A DNA stretch of 64,000 nt, taken from NCBI GenBank assembly GCA_020536535.1, contig JAHLWZ010000347.1, positions 1-64,000 of the forward strand, in the 5' to 3' direction. The DNA is from Pelomyxa schiedti (lineage: Eukaryota > Evosea > Pelobiontida > Pelomyxidae). The notes beneath the pieces were generated by a model. That model had not been told where the DNA came from. It worked only from the letters and a program-made list of their open reading frames with translations, and ran no database searches. How positions within the stretch are numbered: the first letter of the stretch is position 1; each line of letters begins with the position of its first letter. Position numbers and translations under genes: made by a program. Shown here one piece after another: positions 51,401 to 60,400 of the stretch.

Positions 51401-54400
51401 TCTTGAAGAACAATTTGATGAAACGCAGGTACATATCCCTGAATGATACTGGCAACCTGTCCAGAGTTTTGGATGACACTCTTTGTCAAGTGTGTTGTGT
51501 GGAAAATAATATCTTTATTCTCACCAGGACATACAGCCAGAAGAAAACCCAAAAGCGGAAAATCGTGTTGTCCACTACATAGAAGAGCTTGCTGACCTTG
51601 TAATGTCGTTCAGAAAAGCCAAATTTGAGAAGGTTTTCCACAAGATTCGCATGCACAAAGGACTTTCTACAGCTGAATTCAGAGAAAGGATCAACGAGAT
51701 AAAGGAAACACTCACAAAATTCCCTAAAGACACCAAGGTTGTTTGCTTCATTGATAAGTGCACATCCACAACAAGCCTGCTTGGAATTGTGAAGGAAGTG
51801 CTGTGTGATTCAAGGTTGGATGGAGAGCCACTTCCCAAGAACCTCTTCTTTGTGGCAACACTCAGCAATAACCAGCCCAGTATTCCTCCACCCGCGGTCA
51901 ATAACACCAGGTGTCAGGTGGAACTGGTAGCTTCAGTTCAAAACCAGATTGACTTTGTTGGAATTGCCAGCAAGTTTGGGACCAAGTCCTTTGCAGTGAG
52001 ACCACCGCCCCTCTCCATGGAGAAGATGACTGTAAACTTCGGCAAGCTCACAAAACAGCAAGCAGAGAGTTTCACATGGGTCTTGATACTATCTCACTTG
52101 AAGGATAACCCTCATTTTGATAGAAACTGTGCAAAACAGTTGACGTCACTTGTCTTGTTTGGTCAAGACTTTATCAATAGTGCCAAAATCCACCGTGTTA
52201 CTGCCAGCATCCGAGACATTGCTCGAGCCGTGGATCTTTACCTTTATTTTCTCCAACATAAACAGTTCATGTTCAACTTGCCCCATCCTTCTGCTTCAAA
52301 CTACAGTACTCACGTTCATTGGCAAGCAATGGTTGTCCCCTCTAACTTTATTTTTTCTCCCTCTTTCTGTTGTTTGACACTCACAAAAGGCGATCTCGAT
52401 TGCAATGACATACTACTTTCGACTCCCATCAAAGGATTTCATGGAGCAGCAGAAAAGAGAGTCCTTTCGAGCATCCCGAACCATAACACCTTGTACAAGG
52501 GACGAGTTTCAGGATTCCCTTCTGAAGTTCATCATCAGCAACTTCAACAATGCCCCGGAATATCTCATCATGTGGGATGATTACTTCAACAAGGGTGTCC
52601 TGAACTCCTTGTGCAACAACACGCACCTCCCACCTGGAATTGCCAAGACTGTTGCTTTCATGGAGAACTTGTTCTGCACTGTTGTTTGCCTCGATGCCAA
52701 GATTCCACTACTGATTGTTGGTCCACCGTATGTTTCTTCACAGTTCCTCAACTTTCTGTCTAACTTTACCCAGTGGTTGCTCCAAGACACTCATTTTCAA
52801 GGTTGCTGTTGACAACATGAAGGGACAGACATCCCCAAAAGGGTTCTATCGGGCTTTGCACCATGTGCATGCATTCCAATACCAATGTAGTGAGCAGTCC
52901 ACGTTCATAGAAATCAAGTCTGTTTTCAAATATGCAATTCATAGGCAAAAAACTTTGCCTGTCGATTCCCAAGAACTGTGTGCCGTTCTTTTTGACGAAG
53001 TGAGATTGCCCAATGAAGAAAAATATCCATTGGAGGTGTGGAACTCTTTGTGGTTATCAACCAACTTTCAACAGATTTCAAACATCCACCTTGATCACAA
53101 AATTTCTTGTCTTCTTCTGTCAAGAAGCATTCTTGACGAGGCTATTACCAATCGAACATTGATGCTGTTGGAAAGTGAACCACCACTCACTGATTTGCAG
53201 ACTTTGGCTGAAGGTTTGGGAAATAGTTTCAACTCTTTGTAACCCAGAAATTGCCAGGGTGTATATTTGGGAGTGATACAAGTATTGCTTGGGGAACAAG
53301 AGAAGTCCTTGGAGCACTTTGCACAGCATATCAGGCAGAAGTGAGCAAGATTTATGGGTCACCTTACCCAGCAAGGTTCTTCCACCTCAGAGACTTCGTC
53401 TATTTCCTCCGTTTCCTTGGAAAACACTGTTCAGGAAACAGAGCAGGGGATGCTTTCCACATTTCCCACGATGTAGTTCTTTCTGGATTGCGTCGAAACT
53501 TCGGTGGATTGGTTCAGAGTGACTTTGACAAACTTGTTGCGAACTTTTTCGACAACATCAACTGGGCACTGAAAAAACATGCACAACCATTATGGACAGC
53601 CCCTGCAGCTGACCAACGAAGAACAGAGATTTCCTCCATCAAGGAGAGCCTGGCAGAGAGACTCACTGATGCCGATGACCCAAACACTGCCCCGTTCAGA
53701 TACATCATGCTGGTGTGTGGTCCTACTTGTTTAAAATTAGAGGCATCCCCTAATCATTTCAACAGCTCGATCCAACCGACAATGAAGTTGCAGTCTCTTT
53801 GCTCTTTGACTTGGGACTGTGTGACCACAACCAAACGAGCGTGTGCTGTATTGGGGATTTTCGTGATGACAGTGACCTTAGAGCGAAAGCAGCAGTGGTG
53901 AAAAAAGTCAAGGTGGCAATGGAAAAGGGGGAAACTATTGTCTTGGTGAACTCCGCCAGCATCCTCAGCTCGTTTTATGATATTTTCAACCGACATTATA
54001 CCATCATGCCAAAGAACAAGCAAGATATGGCAAAGTATCCAACCAATACCAGCACAAGGCTTTGTTACGCCAATGTTGCTGCTGGGTCGTTCTCACAGCC
54101 ATGTCTTGTTCATGACAACTTCCGTATCATTGTACACATTCCCAAGTCCTCCCTCCAAACAATCCCCACTGCCCTGCTCAGCCGGTTTGAGAAATACTGC
54201 CTTGGGATTGATGATGCACTCTTTGAGAGGCTTCAGATATTACCACGCACCAAACTCATCTCCCCTACAAGCCAGGTACCTTTGCAGCCATATGAAGTCT
54301 TGTGCAATGGGGTGCAGCACATGGTCCATGAGCTGCACACCCTTGCATCCAACAGTCGACTGTTTTATGGTGTGAGTCCAAAAGAAACGGTGAGTTCACT

Positions 54401-57400
54401 TGTTCTCACTGTGTTGGACCGAACCCTTGAAATGATCAAACTTCGGGCTCAAGAGGAAGACCCCTATACCCTCCCACCTCTTTTCCCTTCATTGCTTGGG
54501 TCTGAACCCAATAATCTTGAGCTTTTTGGTGCAAGAGATCATTGGGAGCAGAACATGCGGGAATACATGATCAAAGCCAACCTTCACATTCTTCAGCTTG
54601 CCAAACCAGAGTCGATTTACTTTTGCAAGCAGCTCCCAGAGAGGTACAAATACAGTTACCTGTTAGAGCAGGAGCATTTCTCGTTTTACCGTTTCCTTGG
54701 CTACCTCGTTCAAGTACATTTTTCCATTGCTCCTCATGCACCATCAAAATCCTTGGATGCCACCAGTAATCAAAGAGAGAGAACAGAACCAACAGCAACA
54801 ACAGTGGTTGTTTCTCAGAGAGGTGAGTATTCATCAAAGTGGTGTGTATTTACGCGAACCAGTGCAGAAATCATCACTCTTCCAACAGACAAAAACCTGC
54901 AAAGCAAGATGTTTGATGTGCTTGTTCAAACTGGTTCAGTTCCGCAAGGGCCAGAGCAGAACCCCGGGGATTGGATGGAAGTGTTGAGCCTTGGTGATAT
55001 GTCATCAAGTCAACAATGTTCTTCCCGTGTCCATGATTTTTGTTGTTCTCCCATGAAACTTCTCTTGTTGTGCGTTGTTGACCTGTCAGTTGCAACCCCA
55101 AATCAAATCAACTTTCTGAGGAATGAGATCAATGAGAGGTGGAAAGTATTGGAAGAACATCATCGTGAAGCACCAAACAAGGGGCAATATCTCCAGCGAA
55201 TTGCTGTTCTCCTGTTGCACTTCTCAGCAGAGATTGGAATGAGAGCTGAGAGTGCTTACCATGCAATTTTCCTCAACGGTTGGGACTTCCTTTTTGTGGA
55301 TGCTTTGGGTGTTGTGGCTGGTTCGTCTGGAGCAAATCCTCACTCTGAGGTTGACCCACGTCCGTGGCTTGCAAGAGCGTTTGGGTTGAATCTGAGGGAC
55401 AGTGAGTCTGACCACATGAAGCGGGACTCGTCAACCCAAGAAATGGACACATTCAGAGGTTTATTCTTCGAAGTCCTTCGGCAGTTTTGCAAATTCATGA
55501 CTGGAAGTGGGATCAACACAACAACCTCCACACTTGACAATCAGCGAGCAAAGGACTTTTATGGGAAACCAAACAATGGGGACGCATGTGGTTCCCCACA
55601 AAGTCTCAACATCTGCATTGCAGAAAAAAGTGAGGAAAGGTTCCAGATCCTGAAACAACTTTTTGAAGAGAACCCAGTTCTTTACGAGGGGATTCTCGAA
55701 CAGTTCAGCCGATCTTGGACTTCTGGATTCCCCAATAAACTCGTGTGTGAAGCAAGCACAGAGTTGTTCCGTGGGTCTTGTGTGGTGAGCTTTGTGACTG
55801 CAACCTCTTTGTCTCGTCGGAACTGCATGGCTCCACTGGTGAGCACGATGCTCCAGATGATGCTTTCCTCATTCGGACTCAATTCTGTGTTCAACATGTT
55901 GGAAAATCGCCAGAAAGGGAAATTGTTGGAGTTGGTCCACCGTGTTTACCGCACCATTCCAATCCCACAACTTGGCAAATCAGTGCTCACCAATTCCAAG
56001 CAGCTGAATTGCACTGTGTTGAGGGCACATCCATTTCCACCTGAACTCCCTTTTTATGATTCAATTGCGCACCTTGTCAACACGCAGGTCATTCACGCGG
56101 CCATAGAGATGCGCCACCACAAGCCCTCCCCCCAAGCTCTGCATTGGAAAGTGCTCGAGTCAATCAGGTCAAATAAGCTCCTCGACGAACTTCTCGAGAA
56201 CATCACAGAGAACCAACCTTTGTTCAACATGTTCAGACGGGACTTTGTGACCAGGTCACTGAAGCTCTCCACCCTCCATATCTCAGAGTTCAAGAACCTT
56301 TTGGGTTCCAATGCCCAGGCTGTTGATTTAGAGGGCAGGCTGGGCCGGTTCATGGAAATGATTCTCAGTTATATCCGGGAATTCAAGATAGCACTTGTGG
56401 AAGACATCCCTGAATTGTTTGTGATCAAGAGGTTCTATGAACCAGAAATAAATTATTTCATGGCACTTGTCACTCCTTTGCATCTTCTTGATCCCGCCCT
56501 CACACCAGAGCAGTTTGACAGGTGCAGAAGGCCTCCAAGATTTGAGAAAAACCAACTTCAGGAGATGGTGAAGTGGGTTACAACGCTCACAGCAGACCTG
56601 CTGTGGGAGAGGTTGACACAGGAAATCCTCACAGGAGGGCCAAAGCTTGATTCCCATGCCACTGTGAATTGGGGCCAAGTTTACCGCCACTTCTTCAGCA
56701 CTTTGAAGTCGAGGTCCGAATTGGCCACCCTTCTCTCGAACAGTCCCGAAACAATTCAGAAGCTTGATGCGATGCACGTTGTGTTTGTGTTCCTCTCCAA
56801 TTGCCGGGCAGAGGGTTTCAAGCCTACTTTCCCTTTCCTCACCCGGGCCCGTTCCTTGTCTCAGGTATTGGGGCAGTTTGTGTCAACCCTGTACACCCCA
56901 GGCACGCGGTTGAAATCTGGACTGCTCCTTGCCCTCAACCTTCTTCCTCCTGATCCCTCCAAGTCCTCTGACGAAGACATCCAGTCCATTGGTGGTGTTG
57001 TTGAATACCTGCTTCAGGAATCAGACAAGTCGATGCTTTCTGATGACTCCAAGTCAAATTTCTCTTGTTTCCTCCAAGTTCGTTTCCACCTACATTTCAA
57101 TCTTCGATCTTATTCTCGTTTGTCTGTATTCTCAGATTTGCAATGACTCACTTGATGACTTTGTCAACAATCCTGTTTTGAGGGGCTATTGCAAAAAACT
57201 CACTGGGAACATTGGCTGGGTTGCCAACTTTATTTTTTCCTGGCTTGAACCAAAACCGAGTTTTCGGGTTTCTGAAATGCTTCAGCTCACATCTGATGTA
57301 TGGACTTTTCAAATAACATCTTCCCTCTTTTTTTATGCGCACCACTTGTCCGTTGCTTTCACCAACATTCTGAACAGTTGATAGCCGACACGAAACCTTC

Positions 57401-60400
57401 CTTTTCTGCAGAAACTTACCACTACTCACCAGACCTTCTTTCTCCCACCCAAATTCCAACAACACACTTGCCTCTCGAGTTTCTTTTATATCACATTCTG
57501 TTGAAATTCATGCGACCATCAAGGGATGATCAATCTTCTCAAGTATTGGCAATCAAAACACTGGAGGATGCCTATATAATGCTTACAACAGCCTCAAGAG
57601 GTACAACAATTAACGAGCTCCTACAATTGTGTTTCACTCACTCTCATTTATCAGAAGGAGAACATGTTTTACATCAAGTGAAGAAAGCAGTCAGCAGGAC
57701 CATTCTTCTTGCACTCCTTGCTTCCACTCTGAGTGGAACGACTGGGCTTTCTGCCCAACTACGCAAAACAATGCCAGAAATTATCCAAGTTGTTTCACAG
57801 GTATTTCTTTTATTTCTTTTGTTTATTTGTAAGCTAAGTTTCTTCCATATTCAGCTTCTCTCACCTGGCTCGACACTTGTTGTAAATGCCAGAGACTTCT
57901 TCCTTGGCCAAATCACCTCAGAAGAAACTCTCACAGCACTTCTCCAAGACCATGACGCTTTGCGCCTCTTGGGTCTTGAAGACATGCAAACTTCTTCGAA
58001 TTCCTTCATTCCCTCTATGTTTAATGGAATCCTGTTCAGGAACAGCAAACCTGGAGCTCAAAACGCCACAACAAGGCGGACTGAATCTGCAGCGCTTCTT
58101 CCTTCATGCATCCTCGATGGTGGTGAAATCTACCACCTCATCCAGAGCCACAGCAAAAAACAATCACCCACAGGACTTCTTGCAACGTTCTTGCAAAAGG
58201 CCCCTGTTTTGAGGGTCTTCTCACACCTGCCCACTTTGGTTCATTTTTACCAGTTGTTGAATTCTGTGGTTGCACCACTGATCAATGGTATCTTTTATCT
58301 CTGATTCCTTCTTCACGATATCCCACTCATTTTCTCGACAGAAGATAGAACCAGAATTGTTGGATCTTTTTCTGACTGTGTTGAATGGGTTGGTTGCAAC
58401 TCCCCAGCAAACAAGGAGTCCATTTCTTCAGCCTACTTGAAATTTCTGGACGCTTGGAAGGCCATAAAGACAGGATTCAATGACGCAAAACTCAAGTGTG
58501 CCTCGGTGTTCATTCTTCCTCCACTCATCGCACCTCCCCCTTTTTTATCCCAGTTTCAAAATACCGGAGATTGGACCCAACACTCCATTTTTTGAGTTGG
58601 TGAGTTGGAATGATGAGAGAAAAGGGGACCTTCTTTTCACTGTCATCAGAGAAATGACTGAAATTCAGAACTCATTGATTCGACTCAGGAATGATTCTGA
58701 CACAGGTGATGAATGCCTTGTTGTTCGTTATCGTCTAAGAATGCCCTCAGATGAAATCAACCCTTTTGGATTCTTTTTTGAACACTCATTTCAATCAAGC
58801 TCGTGCAGTGTTGATGCCATTCTGAACTCAACTTGTCTTCGTTCGTTTTCTTTTTCCCCTTTCAAGAATTACTTACCAACATTTGACAATGAGACTGACA
58901 CCTTGACACCACAGAAATTTTAGTCACAGGAGGTGCTGTGGAGGACATTGAAAGAAATCTTGTGACCCAGTGCCAGATCCCAGCCAATGGGAAAAGGTGT
59001 GACTTGCATTTTGATGCCAACAGACTTCAGAGACATGTGTGGGAGTTTCCCTTCTTCAGTCTGTGATTGACGAAACAGGTGATTGAACGCTATTTGGCAG
59101 GCAAAGCCATGTTGACTGATGTTGAGAGCATGAGAACAGTGTTTCCTCTTGACATCACAGCTGACCAAGTTTCCACCCATGCCAACAAAACTTGTTGTGA
59201 TCACTTTGCTTTTTTTAGCAACCCGAACCCGACCGGAGTGAAGGCCAGGATCAACTCGATTTTTCTCTTCAACGGCAGTTAAATAGGTTGCCAACTGTGT
59301 CCTCCCAACCCAGTGGCTGTCTTACTCCTTTGTATTTTTTTTGTGTTGGTTTTGTTGTGAGCATTTGATTTTTCTCACGTTGTGGCACCAGATTGCACCC
59401 AGACTACAAGTGTCCATTTCAGAGTCATTGCTATGCTCAGTTTGAAAGAGCCCTCAAAGGTTGTTTCACATCACACTTTCCTTTGTCAACTTAATCTTTC
59501 AACCCAGGAGAGACTGAAGAACACATCAGAGAATTGATGCAGCTCCTGACACAGCTTCTTGAAAATCTCCAGCGTGCTTTACGTCAACAACCCTCTGAAA
59601 ATCAGCCGGACTCCTTTCTTGGAGCAGTGTGGAGTAACTTGTTACCTTCCAAGGTGATGCCAAACACCCTTGCACCCCTGAGGAACCAGCGTTTTTCGTG
59701 CATTGGCGTTGTTGTAATCAACGTTTTGACCAAATACCGAGCGAAGCAGTGGTTGTTTGCTGGAATGTCAGACAAGTATGACATGGCTCCCCCTGAGTCT
59801 ATTAAGTGCAATTTCTCAAGGAAAGTGGAAGAGGTGTGGGTCCACCCTTAAAAAAACGCAATCACTGACCGATTCTCCTCACAATGTCTCCCTCAAAAAA
59901 AAGATCCTGAAAGGAACAATTGAGGTAAAAAAGCACATGCATGCAGTGGCAAATGCTATTGTTGGGTTTTTGAAGCAAGATAAACTGGGTTCAAACCAGG
60001 AAATTGCACTGAAGACCCTTTTTGGTGATTACTCGGCAGTGGTATGCCTCCCCAGATTTTGTTGGGCTCAAGCATGGACAGTTTCCCAACATCCCACAGG
60101 TGACAGAAATTATTACACGAGAGGACATAGAATTCTTGATTGGAAACTTGCGAGTCGGAAATTATTGCTACTTAATGCGGCAACTTCATACTCTATGTGG
60201 CAGTCTGCTTGTTGCCATTGCCAATGTCAGTTGTTCATTATCTCTTTTTTTAAGATTTATTTGCCTCAAATGTCTTCAATAGTACGCTTCAACAGTCCCA
60301 GCCAATGAAGTATCATTCAACATACTTTTCTGTTCACTCATTAAAATAGTATCACGAACCTGTTGAGAACTTGCAGGTGTCTACGCTTCCACCACCAAAA

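Noticed and set aside
59402-59460. Cys/His residues in HPDYKCPFQSHCYAQF as a remnant RZ or RING finger
   Set aside because: The cysteines are not kept in copy 2 (HPDYQQPNHSNYYAQF) and no further metal-ligand pairs follow.
59834-59903. In-frame TAA in copy 3 (after VEEVWVHP) as a truncation
   Set aside because: It lies inside a 70-nt intron; the intron is 66 nt in copy 2, where it reads through without a stop.
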